64,000 nt of DNA from Dyadobacter sp. Leaf189 (GCF_001424405.1 NZ_LMPS01000005.1:654268-718267); one strand, 5' to 3'. Positions 1-9,125 are shown, counted from the stretch's first letter. Notes: generated from the sequence alone by a model not told the origin. Numbers and translations: made by a program.

Positions 1-90
1 ATCGTTAAGTTCTAAACTCGTCCAACTTTTGGGGTTCAGTCCAGTCGGCAATCGGCGTTTTTTTATTCGACTCTATATAAAAGTGTACTT

Positions 91-158
91 CAACAGCTAA
101 AAGCCAATAGCTAACTGCCAACAGCCCCACATCAAAAAGCCGACAGCCGACAGCTGAA
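91..158. repeat. AGCC/AGCT-rich intergenic repeat block
   Basis: The 166 bases left of lspA hold no gene I can support. Between 91 and 158 short units of the form AACAGC, AAGCCAATAGC, AACTGCCAACAGCC and GCCGACAGCCGACAGC recur. The block lies just past the lspA stop on the minus strand, the position expected of a transcript end. It resembles in style the longer palindromic intergenic blocks elsewhere in this window, but here the matching inverted arm is weak. Confidence 0.35.
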
Positions 159-166
159 GTAAAACC

Positions 167-679
167 TCACCCCAACATCCTCTCCCTCTGCCTGCTATAC
201 GATTGATACAAAAAGATAAACATTCCTGTCATAATAGACACGTCTGCCATGTTGAAAATGCCGGTTTGTACGAAGCCCAGGTTGATATGCATAAAATCGG
301 TTACTGATCCGTGGATCATGCGGTCGTAGATGTTGCCGATACCGCCTCCGATTGCAAAGCTCAATGCCAGTCCGCTGAGCAGGGTCAGGTTTCTTTTTGT
401 AAGTATATAATAGACGCCAAAAAGCAGTGCGATCAATGGAATAACTGAAAGTACGATCAGCTTGATAGTGGCGGGCAAGTTGCTGCCAATGCTCAGAAAT
501 GCGCCAGAATTTTCCACATAGGTAATGACGAAATAGTCTTTGATTACGCGCCGCGTCTCGTAGAAACCCACGTTTTTGCGGATTACTTCTTTGGAGATCT
601 GGTCGCAGCCAATGTTGGCGACAAGAATCAGCAAAATGACTGTATTTCTAAAAACCCTGTTGGTACTGAATTTTGACAT
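167..679 (-). CDS. lspA: Lipoprotein signal peptidase (signal peptidase II)
   Basis: This inner-membrane aspartyl peptidase removes the signal peptide of diacylglyceryl-modified prolipoproteins ahead of the lipobox cysteine. The 170-residue length and four hydrophobic segments fit the family. The two catalytic signatures are present: N-I-Y-D-R at residues 116-120 and F-N-M-A-D at 142-146, giving D119 and D146 as the catalytic pair. Its ATG overlaps the stop of the upstream DUF1080 gene by one base (TAATG), so translation is probably coupled. The window encodes several predicted lipoproteins (for example at 22841 and 42259) that would be substrates. The identification is firm. Confidence 0.95.
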   Translation of the reverse strand: MSKFSTNRVFRNTVILLILVANIGCDQISKEVIRKNVGFYETRRVIKDYFVITYVENSGAFLSIGSNLPATIKLIVLSVIPLIALLFGVYYILTKRNLTLLSGLALSFAIGGGIGNIYDRMIHGSVTDFMHINLGFVQTGIFNMADVSIMTGMFIFLYQSYSRQRERMLG

Positions 680-1371
680 TATTTTGACAACGTTTTGATA
701 GGAGTGACCATCACATCCCTGAATTCAACCTCTGCACCTTCTGATTGCAGCGCAATCTGCCCCTTTTGTGCTGTGGCATTGTATCCATAATTTACCATAA
801 CACCATTGAGCCACACTTTGATCGAGTTTTTCACACACTCGATCCGCATTGTGTTCCATTCGCCAAGCGGCTTTTCTGTTCCGTCAGTCAGGTTGGGAAT
901 GCGGCGGAGCTTATCTCCGTTAACGCCCCATTTCTCTTTGGGGCCGCGTCGCTTCTCCATATCGGGAACCGTAATATCTTCCTGAATACACCAGAAATCT
1001 CCTGCATTTTGATGCATCATCTGAATTTCAATGGATTTTGGGAACATATCGTACAAGTCGCGCGGCTTGGATACAAATACCAGTGCACCACAGTTGCCAG
1101 GCTTGCCTACAAAGCGGTACTGGTAAGTAAAACGAAAGTTTTCATATTGATCGTCTGTGATCAAATGTCCACCCGGCGTTCCTAAACTCACCAGATTTCC
1201 ATTCCTGATCAGAAAAGGTGATTTTACATCCGGGTTTTTGTCCATTTCCGGAACGTCCGCGTGCCACCCTTTCAAATCCTTGCCGTTGAACATTGCTTTC
1301 GACTGACTAAAACTATTTTGTGAGATCAAGAGGGAGAGGGCAAGAGCTGGCGCCAGCAGAATTTTCATCAT
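679..1371 (-). CDS. Secreted DUF1080 (3-keto-disaccharide hydrolase-like) protein
   Basis: A 230-residue protein with an N-terminal signal peptide (hydrophobic residues 4-17, ending near SFSQ) followed by one DUF1080 domain, a concanavalin-like beta-sandwich. The start of the domain reads F-N-G-K-D-L-K-G-W-H, a typical opening for this family, and the end reads V-E-F-R-D-V-M-V, also typical. Some DUF1080 proteins hydrolyse 3-keto-glycosides, so a periplasmic carbohydrate role is plausible, but the substrate cannot be read from sequence. It is followed directly by lspA with a TAATG stop/start overlap. Two ATGs stand in tandem at the start; either could be used. Confidence 0.85.
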   Translation of the reverse strand: MMKILLAPALALSLLISQNSFSQSKAMFNGKDLKGWHADVPEMDKNPDVKSPFLIRNGNLVSLGTPGGHLITDDQYENFRFTYQYRFVGKPGNCGALVFVSKPRDLYDMFPKSIEIQMMHQNAGDFWCIQEDITVPDMEKRRGPKEKWGVNGDKLRRIPNLTDGTEKPLGEWNTMRIECVKNSIKVWLNGVMVNYGYNATAQKGQIALQSEGAEVEFRDVMVTPIKTLSK

Positions 1372-1507
1372 TTCAGGATGTTTTTAGGTTTAAGTAGAAT
1401 TGAGATGGAAAAATTAAGTAATTAAAATCTGAATGCATTCAGGAGATTGTAAAATATGGAAGTTATGGTATAAATTGAAGGTCTTTGTTAAAGCAACTTT
1501 CTGATCT

Positions 1508-3328
1508 ATGAATAAAAAATTACTTTCTCTCCTGACCTTGCAGCTCATTGCATGGAATGCCTTTTCACAAAAACTTTCCTACGATGTCTCGTTTCCCAAC
1601 CTGGTTCACCATGAAGCCAATATCCGGCTCAGCGTGTCAGATGTAGCCCAAAAGGAACTGACTTTCAGAATGAGCCGGTCGTCGCCAGGCAGGTATGCCA
1701 CCCACGAGTACGGCAAGAACGTGTACGATGTGAAAGCGACCGACAAATCCGGGAAAGCACTGCCGGTGCAGCGGATCGACGGTGATGTTTACAAGGTTTC
1801 AGGAATCAGCGGTTTTGCGCGGGTTGAATATACCCTTTACGCCAACCACGCAGACGGAACCTACGCCGGGCTGGATCCTTCGAGCGTGCACCTGAATATG
1901 CCGGCTACATTCATGTGGGTCAAAGAGCTGCAAAATGCGCCTGTTGAAGTTAAGTTCAATTTGCCACAGGATTCCAAATGGACCATCGCTACACAGTTAG
2001 TAAAGGGTAAAGAGCCAAATTCATTTACAGCGCCGGGCTTGCAATACTTCATGGATTCGCCTACAAAGATCGGAAAGCTGATCTGGAAAGAATGGACACT
2101 TGACAATGCGGGAGGTAAGCAGTCCAGGTTCAGGCTGGCACTCGAAGCCAATGCAAGTGACTCTCTTGCAAGCAGTTTTGCCAATAAGGTGAAGAAGGTA
2201 ACGCAGGAGGCGAAAATGGTTTTTGGTGAATATCCTGTTTTCGACTCTCCGGAATATACTTTTCTCGCAAGCATTAATCCGTATGTGAGAGGCGACGGTA
2301 TGGAGCACCGCAACAGTACGATGATCAGCATTCCGGTGGCATTCAATGGATCGGATAATTTGCTCGGCGTATTTTCACACGAATTTTTCCATACCTGGAA
2401 TGTGGAGCGTATCCGGCCTAAAACGCTGGAACCTTTCAATTTCGAGAAAAGTAATATGAGCTTCGAACTTTGGTTTGCGGAGGGATTCACACAATATTAC
2501 GGCGACCTGATTCTCGCCCGCGCAGGTTTCGATCCATTGAGTGACTATTGTCAGACACTTACTTTTCTGGTAAATACCAAAGAAAATACAGCAGGTGCAA
2601 AGCGGATATCTCCCGTGGAAGCAAGCTGCATGGCGGTATTTGTGGACGCAGGTGTGGCTGTTGACAAAACCAATTATCCCAATTTTTACACTTCCTACTA
2701 TCCTTACGGCGCTTCCATTGCATTGGCGCTGGATCTGGAATTGAGGTCAAGAGGATTGAACCTGGATGATTTTATGAAAATGGTTTGGGCCAAGCACGGA
2801 AAGCCGGAGATACCCTACGTGGTCTCTGATCTTGAAGCGGTGCTTGCGGCCTACTCCAAAGATCAGCGTTTCGCAGCAGACTTCTTCCGGAAGTATGTCA
2901 ACGGACACGAATCCATGGATTACGCGCCATTGCTGGCAAAGGCAGGTTTGACATTGAAAAAGCAGTCAGAAGGGCAAGCCTGGATCGGGGATATGCGGTA
3001 TAAGGATGATAGTGAGCTCACGATTACCAGTAACACATTGATCGGCTCGCCGCTTTACGCAGCCGGGCTGGATGTGGATGATCAGATTTTGAAAATCGAA
3101 GGCAAGGCAGTTGGTTCTCAGAATGAGCTGGGCAACATCCTGAAAGCGCATAAGCCAGGAGACAAACTCAATGTAGAATACAAGCACAGGGAAGAAACAA
3201 AAATGACAGAAATCACACTGGCTGAAAACCCACGACTGCTTGTTGTTACCAATGAAACAGTCGGCAAGCCTGTTACGCCCGAAATGCAACAGTTCAGAAA
3301 TGCCTGGCTGAGCAGCAAGATCAGGTAG
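1508..3328 (+). CDS. M61 family metallopeptidase with PDZ domain
   Basis: A 606-residue exported aminopeptidase of the M61 (glycyl aminopeptidase) family. A signal peptide covers about residues 1-20 (ending AFSQ). An N-terminal beta domain precedes the catalytic domain, whose zinc motif H-E-F-F-H lies at residues 291-295; the A-E-G-F-T-Q-Y-Y segment near residue 325 supplies the third zinc ligand. The C-terminal part, about residues 475-570, reads as a PDZ domain (G-L-D-V-D-D-Q-I-L-K-I-E-G). M61 enzymes prefer N-terminal Gly or Ala. It ends one base from the convergent DUF4130 gene, with no room for a terminator. Confidence 0.92.
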   Translation: MNKKLLSLLTLQLIAWNAFSQKLSYDVSFPNLVHHEANIRLSVSDVAQKELTFRMSRSSPGRYATHEYGKNVYDVKATDKSGKALPVQRIDGDVYKVSGISGFARVEYTLYANHADGTYAGLDPSSVHLNMPATFMWVKELQNAPVEVKFNLPQDSKWTIATQLVKGKEPNSFTAPGLQYFMDSPTKIGKLIWKEWTLDNAGGKQSRFRLALEANASDSLASSFANKVKKVTQEAKMVFGEYPVFDSPEYTFLASINPYVRGDGMEHRNSTMISIPVAFNGSDNLLGVFSHEFFHTWNVERIRPKTLEPFNFEKSNMSFELWFAEGFTQYYGDLILARAGFDPLSDYCQTLTFLVNTKENTAGAKRISPVEASCMAVFVDAGVAVDKTNYPNFYTSYYPYGASIALALDLELRSRGLNLDDFMKMVWAKHGKPEIPYVVSDLEAVLAAYSKDQRFAADFFRKYVNGHESMDYAPLLAKAGLTLKKQSEGQAWIGDMRYKDDSELTITSNTLIGSPLYAAGLDVDDQILKIEGKAVGSQNELGNILKAHKPGDKLNVEYKHREETKMTEITLAENPRLLVVTNETVGKPVTPEMQQFRNAWLSSKIR

Positions 3329-3329
3329 G

Positions 3330-4100
3330 TTAAGGCTGTTTTTCAGACAGGTATTTCCAATATCTTTTCGGCACGTGACGAATGTGAAGCTTCATGTTCT
3401 TGCGTGCCGGAATGTTTACATTTTTGAAATAATCCTTCCAGAGAATTGTATAAAGCTCTTCCTTCTCATTCAAAAGCTGGGCAGGTAATGCATTCAGGCT
3501 AGGCGACATTTCTTCCGAAAAGTCAAACACAATTTCTTCCACCTTTTCAAGATCATAGGATAGCCCGTACTTTCTTTTCAAATCATAAATAATCCATTTT
3601 TGATCGGCATAACGATTTCTGAAATGGGTGATCAGTAAAGGCAGCACATTGAAATCAGGCTCGATATGCGAGTAGAAGATTTCATCAGAAGTTTTCTGGA
3701 ACCGGATAAATGCCTCCATCCGATGCTTTTCACGATGCACTTTCCGCGCCCATTGGGAGACTGCCAGCACAGACGGATGCCCATAATTTTCCTCTGCACC
3801 CTGCGGATTGTCAATGATATAGCAGGCGAAAATCAATAAATGCTGAAACGCTTCCGGCTGCTCGGAAAGGAAAGTTTTGTAGAAGTTCAGCAGCCACTCC
3901 TTATCAAGCTTTTTACGCAATCCTGCCCACACCCTTTTTGCCTTTTCATCCTCACTTGTTACCGTAAAATGCTGCTGAAAAACATCCGGATGAAAATGTT
4001 GCTCGCTCACCAGTTTGACATTCGCGCTCTTTTTCTGGTAACAGTCAAAAACAGCAGTCAGCAAACCTTCCAGCGTACCGTCAAAAACGAATGTTTCCAT
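3330..4100 (-). CDS. DUF4130 / TIGR03915-family putative DNA metabolism protein
   Basis: A 256-residue soluble protein that matches, by its opening (FVFDGTLEGLLTAVFDCY) and its Q-K-W-I-I-Y-D-x-K-R-x-Y-G-L-x-Y segment near residue 170, the family that always partners the TIGR03916 radical SAM protein. Its biochemical role is not established. The upstream radical-SAM gene ends at 4100 and this gene starts there (TGATG, one-base overlap), so the pair is almost certainly coupled. A TTG three bases earlier is a less likely start. The ending P-K-R-Y-W-K-Y-L-x-E is typical of the family as I remember it. Confidence 0.85.
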   Translation of the reverse strand: METFVFDGTLEGLLTAVFDCYQKKSANVKLVSEQHFHPDVFQQHFTVTSEDEKAKRVWAGLRKKLDKEWLLNFYKTFLSEQPEAFQHLLIFACYIIDNPQGAEENYGHPSVLAVSQWARKVHREKHRMEAFIRFQKTSDEIFYSHIEPDFNVLPLLITHFRNRYADQKWIIYDLKRKYGLSYDLEKVEEIVFDFSEEMSPSLNALPAQLLNEKEELYTILWKDYFKNVNIPARKNMKLHIRHVPKRYWKYLSEKQP

Positions 4101-5356
4101 CAAAAGAGTGAAAGCTGGCTATGCGCCGTTTTCTGGTATTTACTGTGACTTTCGGACAAAATAATTCCTTTGATATGCCCTGCCTCGTAGTCATTTAGCT
4201 GCATGGGACTGTCGGCAAAGCGGATAAAATGCCGCGCTTTATTAAAGGATATACCTATCTTTTTCAGATGGTCGCGGTAAAGTCTGCCAAACTTCCGGGC
4301 CTGTACAATCTTTAATGCAGAAGTAACGCCAATTCCAGGCACGCGCAAGATCATCCGGTAATCCGCCGTATTTACATCTACGGGAAATTGCTCCAAATGC
4401 CGAAGTGCCCAGCTTAGCTTTGGATCAATGTCCACGTCCAGGTTAGGATGGGTATCATTTACTATTTCCTGAACATTGAACCCGTAAAATCGCATAAGCC
4501 AATCGGCCTGATAGAGCCGGTTTTCACGGATCAATGGAGGTTGCGAGCCGATTATAGGTAAGCGGCTGTCATTACTGATCGGGATATAGCCGGAATAGTA
4601 AACCCGTTTAAGCGAAAAATTCTTGTAAAACGTATTGGCTGTGTGCATAATCTCCTTGTCCGTGTCCGGAGTAGCGCCAATGACGATCTGCGTGCTCTGG
4701 CCGGCAGGAACAAACTTCGGTACACTCTTGATCAATGCTTTTTCGTCCGAGAATTGAGCAATACTTTTCTGAATATACCCCAGCGGCTTCTTCACTTCTT
4801 CGTGCGACTTCTCGGGCGCCAGGATTTTCAGCCCTGTTTCAGTTGGCATTTCAAGATTGATGCTCATTCTGTCTGCATACATTCCTGCTTCCTTCAACAG
4901 CTCCTCGCTCGCTCCCGGGATTGTTTTTAAGTGGATATATCCATTAAACCGCTCCTCAGTCCGCAGCTTCTTAACAATGCGAACGAGCCTTTCCATGGTA
5001 TAATCGGCATTTTTGAAGATACCGGAACTTAGGAAAAGCCCTTCAATGTAATTTCTGCGGTAGAAGTTGATCGTGAGCTCGACTACTTCCTCTACTGTGA
5101 ATGCAGCCCTTTTGATATCATTGCTCCGCCGGGAAACACAAAAAGCACAATCGAAAATGCAGTGGTTTGTCAGCAAGATTTTGAGCAATGAAACACAGCG
5201 ACCGTCTTCGGTGTAAGTGTGACAAATCCCACTTCCTTCCGCGTCGCCCAGTCCCTTGTTTTCGTTCTTCCTGTTACTTCCACTCGATGAACAGGACACA
5301 TCATATTTTGCAGCGTCTGCCAAAATTCCCAGCTTCTCTCGGATCCTCTCGTACAT
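4100..5356 (-). CDS. Putative DNA modification/repair radical SAM protein (TIGR03916-like)
   Basis: A 418-residue radical S-adenosylmethionine enzyme. The 4Fe-4S motif C-x3-C-x2-C is seen as C-I-F-D-C-A-F-C at about residues 67-74, inside a conserved I-L-L-T-N-H-C opening. Near the C-terminus, L-R-V-P-G-I-G-V-T-S-A-L-K-I (about residues 341-354) is a helix-hairpin-helix motif, which suggests nucleic-acid binding. Family annotations call it a DNA modification or repair enzyme, but the reaction is unknown. It is the first gene of a two-gene unit with DUF4130. Several extra cysteines before the motif (C22, C46, C54) may matter. Family assignment is good; function is open. Confidence 0.87.
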   Translation of the reverse strand: MYERIREKLGILADAAKYDVSCSSSGSNRKNENKGLGDAEGSGICHTYTEDGRCVSLLKILLTNHCIFDCAFCVSRRSNDIKRAAFTVEEVVELTINFYRRNYIEGLFLSSGIFKNADYTMERLVRIVKKLRTEERFNGYIHLKTIPGASEELLKEAGMYADRMSINLEMPTETGLKILAPEKSHEEVKKPLGYIQKSIAQFSDEKALIKSVPKFVPAGQSTQIVIGATPDTDKEIMHTANTFYKNFSLKRVYYSGYIPISNDSRLPIIGSQPPLIRENRLYQADWLMRFYGFNVQEIVNDTHPNLDVDIDPKLSWALRHLEQFPVDVNTADYRMILRVPGIGVTSALKIVQARKFGRLYRDHLKKIGISFNKARHFIRFADSPMQLNDYEAGHIKGIILSESHSKYQKTAHSQLSLF

Positions 5357-5496
5357 AATTCAGTCAATAATTTATTTTAATCTAAAATATTGAGGTGGGT
5401 TCGGCAGTTATTAGAACGGTATAAATATCGGAATTGTTTCTGGTAATATCAAAGTTTTGATACTGATTAAATCAAAGTACTACAAGGACGCTCTTC

Positions 5497-6240
5497 ATGT
5501 TCCGTAAAGTCCAATTTACATTTACACTCTTCTTTTCTTTTTTAGTTGCAGGTTTCAGCCAGGCGCAGGAGCCGAAGGTGACGCGCTATAATGGAAAGGT
5601 AAGTCAGCAGTTTGTGATGAACCGCGAGACGGTGATCATTGATCATGCAACAGGCAAGCGCATTTCGTACACGGAGTATGACGAGAAGCTGAAAAGAAAT
5701 CCCGGAATGTACAAGACGCTCCCGATTTTTGACAAATATGGAAAGCCTTCGTCTTTTGAATTGATCAAGAGAAGCCAGATTTACGTTCAGGAAGATGGTT
5801 CTGTCATGAACAATCCAGATCTCATGCCGGAGATAGGTGAGCCAATTTCCCCATTCATAATGAAAGGGTTGGACGGGAAGGAGTATAATTCAGAAAAGCT
5901 GCGCGGAAAGTATATCCTGCTGGGTTTTTGGGTAAAATATGAAAAGCCGCTTTACTCACTTGCAGCAACGAAAGTGATCTCTGATTTTGTTGACGAGAAT
6001 AAAAAGAAGGGCGTTGAGATCATCTCGCTCGGTACCACACTGAATACCGAAGAAGAGTGCCTGCAAGCAATTCCCAAGCGCAACTGCGGGTTTGTTCCGG
6101 TACCCGATTCATTTGGTTTCAACCATCGCTATAAGATCAGCGAAACGCCTTACTTCATCCTCGTTGATAAAAAGGGGATTATCCGGGCAATGGCGCCGCA
6201 TACCGAGTTCTCCAAGATCAGCGATTTGGTATTGAGGTAG
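5497..6240 (+). CDS. Exported thioredoxin-fold (TlpA/redoxin-like) protein lacking the CxxC
   Basis: A 247-residue protein with a signal peptide (to about residue 23, ending SQAQ) and a C-terminal thioredoxin-like domain from about residue 114 (G-E-P-I-S-P-F, then Y-I-L-L-G-F-W). Where TlpA-type proteins have W-C-x-x-C, this one has W-V-K-Y-E-K-P, so the redox dithiol is absent. The cis-proline stretch S-E-T-P-Y-F-I-L-V-D is kept, which supports the fold. The N-terminal 110 residues are unassigned. Two cysteines further on lie in N-T-E-E-E-C and K-R-N-C-G-F. It may be structural or a binding protein rather than an oxidoreductase. Its stop abuts that of the convergent GNAT gene. Confidence 0.75.
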   Translation: MFRKVQFTFTLFFSFLVAGFSQAQEPKVTRYNGKVSQQFVMNRETVIIDHATGKRISYTEYDEKLKRNPGMYKTLPIFDKYGKPSSFELIKRSQIYVQEDGSVMNNPDLMPEIGEPISPFIMKGLDGKEYNSEKLRGKYILLGFWVKYEKPLYSLAATKVISDFVDENKKKGVEIISLGTTLNTEEECLQAIPKRNCGFVPVPDSFGFNHRYKISETPYFILVDKKGIIRAMAPHTEFSKISDLVLR

Positions 6241-7044
6241 TTAACCCAACTGGCCACTGATCCTGTTGAAGATCTTATCTGCTCTCCATTCCCTTTTTTC
6301 GCCCAGGTACATTCTTCTGGAAAAGCGGCGCTGTCTGTAATGATGTTGTTCCAAGGTGCTTATCGCGAGTAGGTTGTCTTGCGGGAGTACTGCTTTCTCT
6401 TCTGTTTGAAACCGCAACTTCATCAGCTCAACACCTGCCTGGTCGTCCAGAGCAATAATCGGACTGTCGCCCCATCCTGGAATGTAATATCCGAGTACCC
6501 GGCCTGCTTCGACGTACACCATTGCAGTATGAAGGAAGTCGCTTATGATACCCGATCTGTCTTCCTTACTTACCTCGCGGTCAAGATGAAATAGCTGCTG
6601 GCTCAGTCCGGTGTTGAATGGGATAATGTTCAGCGATATATCTTCAATGGGCAGATTGTCTTCGCGGACAAAATGACCGTAGCAGGTTTCCAGCGTGAAC
6701 CCCAGCTTTGTGTAAACGGGATATCCGTAATCAGTTGCATCAAGGTAAATGGTTGTGTAGCGTTTTGGATCTACGGACGCAATCAGCGTTTGGGTGATCA
6801 GCTTACCTAAACCTTTGTTCCGGTGATCCGGATGAACGATAACGCACGCAAGCCAAACCGAATCGGAATGTCGCATGGTGGTACCAATGGCCACAATCTG
6901 GTTGTCTTCGCTGATTTTCAAAGGTGTACAATGCGGTGATTCAACAAAATAGCGGAATCGCGGTGCGAGATCGCCCCAGTCAGGTGGTTGTAAATCCGGT
7001 AGCTGAGCCAGGTCCGTCAGCAAGAAATCGGAAGTAGTCATCAT
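6241..7044 (-). CDS. GNAT family N-acetyltransferase, two-domain (YitH/HolE-type)
   Basis: A 267-residue cytosolic protein with an N-terminal GNAT domain. The acetyl-CoA-binding motif A reads V-I-V-H-P-D-H-R-N-K-G-L-G-K-L-I at about residues 66-81, followed by the Y-x-x-x-G-F motif (V-Y-T-K-L-G-F). The C-terminal half, with G-R-V-L-G-Y-Y-I-P-G and the ending Q-R-R-F-S-R-R-M-Y-L-G, looks like the second domain of two-domain GNATs of the YitH/HolE type. The substrate is unknown. Two ATGs stand in tandem at the start. It shares a start-to-start spacer of about 138 bases with the rhodanese gene on the other strand. Confidence 0.85.
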   Translation of the reverse strand: MMTTSDFLLTDLAQLPDLQPPDWGDLAPRFRYFVESPHCTPLKISEDNQIVAIGTTMRHSDSVWLACVIVHPDHRNKGLGKLITQTLIASVDPKRYTTIYLDATDYGYPVYTKLGFTLETCYGHFVREDNLPIEDISLNIIPFNTGLSQQLFHLDREVSKEDRSGIISDFLHTAMVYVEAGRVLGYYIPGWGDSPIIALDDQAGVELMKLRFQTEEKAVLPQDNLLAISTLEQHHYRQRRFSRRMYLGEKREWRADKIFNRISGQLG

Positions 7045-7182
7045 GCGTAATTGAAAACTTGTTTGGCAAACATCTTCAAAAATCCGTTGCTGATCAAAAA
7101 TTATCTCTGTTTTTCTTTCACTGCGCTTTTAGATTTTTTTGGATAAAATCTACTTTATTTACTGCCCATAAAAGAATCCATT

Positions 7183-8022
7183 ATGAACATCATCACAGCT
7201 GACGATTTTAAATCAATGCGCGCCGGTGAGGCATTGACCCTGATCGACGCCAGGGGAGGAGCCGACGCGGCCCAAAGGTACCAGGCCGAACATCTTGAAA
7301 ACGCATTTCTTGTTGATCTGGAAACTGACTTGTCTGAAAAAGGTGAAGATGCCGCCAAAGGAGGGAGGCACCCGCTGCCGCTGCCGGGTAAGTTTAGCGA
7401 ATTACTTGGTAGGTTGGGCATTTCTCCGGAGCACACGGTTGTGGTTTATGATGATAAAAAGGGTGCAAATGCAGCAGCGCGGTTTTGGTGGATGTTGAAA
7501 GCTGCAGGGCACGATAAAGTGTATGTTGTGAGCGGAGGCCTGGATGCGCTGAAAGAGGCAGGTATACCGGTAACGGGCAAAATACCCGAACAACCAGCTG
7601 CAACAAACTATCCCATAGCAGATTGGCAGCTGCCTACCGTAGATATTGATTATATATCCCAAATTTCGACTGATCCTGCCTTTATGGTAATTGATGTGCG
7701 GGAGCATTACAGGTATATAGGTGAAAGTGAGCCGATTGATCTTGTTGCCGGCCATATTCCAGGCGCGGTCAATATTCCTTATACGAGCAACCTGGATGAA
7801 AACGGGGAATTCAGGTCGGTAGCAGAGCTGGCTGCAAAGTACAAGGAAGCGCTGGGTAACCGCGGCCCCGAGCAGGTGGTAGTGCATTGTGGCTCAGGGG
7901 TAACCGCCTGTCACACCTTACTAGCGCTTGCAGAAGCCGGGTTTGAAGGCGCCGCCCTTTACGTAGGCTCATGGAGCGAATGGTCGCGGAATAACAAGCC
8001 GATCGCTTTCGGAAATAACTAG
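7183..8022 (+). CDS. Tandem-rhodanese sulfurtransferase
   Basis: A 279-residue protein with two rhodanese domains, about residues 5-125 and 150-275. The active-site loop of the second is C-G-S-G-V-T-A, the sequence typical of 3-mercaptopyruvate sulfurtransferases (SseA type) rather than the C-R-K-G-V-T loop of thiosulfate sulfurtransferases. The first domain keeps the fold (L-I-D-A-R and V-V-V-Y-D-D) but has no catalytic cysteine, as is normal. It probably moves sulfane sulfur to thiol acceptors or cyanide in the cytosol; no signal peptide is present. A strong hairpin follows the stop directly. Exact donor preference is inference. Confidence 0.9.
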   Translation: MNIITADDFKSMRAGEALTLIDARGGADAAQRYQAEHLENAFLVDLETDLSEKGEDAAKGGRHPLPLPGKFSELLGRLGISPEHTVVVYDDKKGANAAARFWWMLKAAGHDKVYVVSGGLDALKEAGIPVTGKIPEQPAATNYPIADWQLPTVDIDYISQISTDPAFMVIDVREHYRYIGESEPIDLVAGHIPGAVNIPYTSNLDENGEFRSVAELAAKYKEALGNRGPEQVVVHCGSGVTACHTLLALAEAGFEGAALYVGSWSEWSRNNKPIAFGNN

Positions 8023-8023
8023 G

Positions 8024-8057
8024 AAATGCCGGACAAACTCATCTTTGTCCGGCATTT
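8024..8057. terminator. Bidirectional terminator between convergent genes
   Basis: A perfect 14-bp inverted repeat (arms 8024-8037 and 8044-8057, core TGCCGGACAAA) with a 6-base loop sits between the rhodanese stop and the stop of the convergent cytochrome gene. The A-rich and T-rich outer ends give U tracts in both directions, so it can terminate both transcripts. Confidence 0.85.
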
Positions 8058-8060
8058 GTT

Positions 8061-8936
8061 TTAAATGGAGCGCAGGTATTTATAAATAGAAGCCAGCTCC
8101 GTCTGTGTATACTGTGCGGTCATTTTCCAGGGCATGTCTTCATTTTTTAAAACATGTCCTTCGGGTGTTTTGCCGGTTGTAAGTGTGGTGATGAATTGCC
8201 TGGCAGACCATTTCCCTACATGTCCCGAACTGGTTATATCCGGAACCGGCGGAAAGCCGGGAGCCAGCGGTTCGCCGCCTTTCATATCAGGTCGGTGGCA
8301 ACCTGAGCAGGAAACAGCTAGGTATTTGCCCAATTCAATTCCCTCAACTGAATCCACGCTTGCCACCATCGGTTTTTGGTGGTCAATCTTCTCAACTGAA
8401 AGCAGCGGCATTTTCCCCATAAAACCCATCACCAGCGCAACCGGCCCGAGTTCATTGTCTGGTAAAGACCTGTTCACAGCGGGTATTTGTCCGCAGTATG
8501 CAATCAGCGCCGACATATCCTGCTCGGAAAGCAGCGTTGTTTCATGAGAAGGCATGAAAATGAGTGGTTTACCGTCTTTGCCAATCCCGTGTCTGAGCGC
8601 ATTGATCCAATCGGCTTCATTGTAGTCCCCCGGCAGACCGCCTGGTCCTTTTGTAAGATTACTGGCCACCAGTCTCCCGACAGGCGCATCGTCGTTCATG
8701 ATCTTACCGCCCAAATCCGCTGCGTGGCAATCCTGGCAGCCTTTGATCGCAACCAGGTGACGGCCGCGCGCGAGGGTTGCGCTGTCACTGGTAATGCGGA
8801 GCGGCTCGGCTTCAAAGTTGTAGGTGCGCTCCATGCGGTTGTTCATGTTCACTGCAATGTAGCCGTACACCGCAACCAATGCGACAAGGATCACTCCCAG
8901 GGCAATTCCGACCCATTTTAAAATCTTCAATATCAT
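8061..8936 (-). CDS. Membrane-anchored dihaem cytochrome c
   Basis: A 291-residue protein with an N-terminal membrane anchor (about residues 6-30) and two class I cytochrome c domains. The haem-binding motifs are C-Q-D-C-H near residue 67 and C-S-G-C-H near residue 210. Each domain also has a plausible methionine ligand segment (for example P-S-H-E-T-T and N-E-D-M-P-W). It faces the periplasm and should carry electrons, perhaps to a dehydrogenase or oxidase, but no partner enzyme lies beside it. It stands as a single gene between a strong terminator and a promoter region shared with the AraC gene. Confidence 0.88.
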   Translation of the reverse strand: MILKILKWVGIALGVILVALVAVYGYIAVNMNNRMERTYNFEAEPLRITSDSATLARGRHLVAIKGCQDCHAADLGGKIMNDDAPVGRLVASNLTKGPGGLPGDYNEADWINALRHGIGKDGKPLIFMPSHETTLLSEQDMSALIAYCGQIPAVNRSLPDNELGPVALVMGFMGKMPLLSVEKIDHQKPMVASVDSVEGIELGKYLAVSCSGCHRPDMKGGEPLAPGFPPVPDITSSGHVGKWSARQFITTLTTGKTPEGHVLKNEDMPWKMTAQYTQTELASIYKYLRSI

Positions 8937-9125
8937 GGCTTTGCTAATTAGTTTTCGGCAAAGATCCTATTCTAAACTGGCGGAAAGGCTACGCAAGGCG
9001 GATTTACAACTACGCAAAACGGATTTTTACGTGATCCGTTTAGTAACTTTTGAAATACCGGTTCAGCTAAAAAAATAGATTTGCGGGCAAATAGTCATGA
9101 AATCAGCATTATAACTCTTACCACT

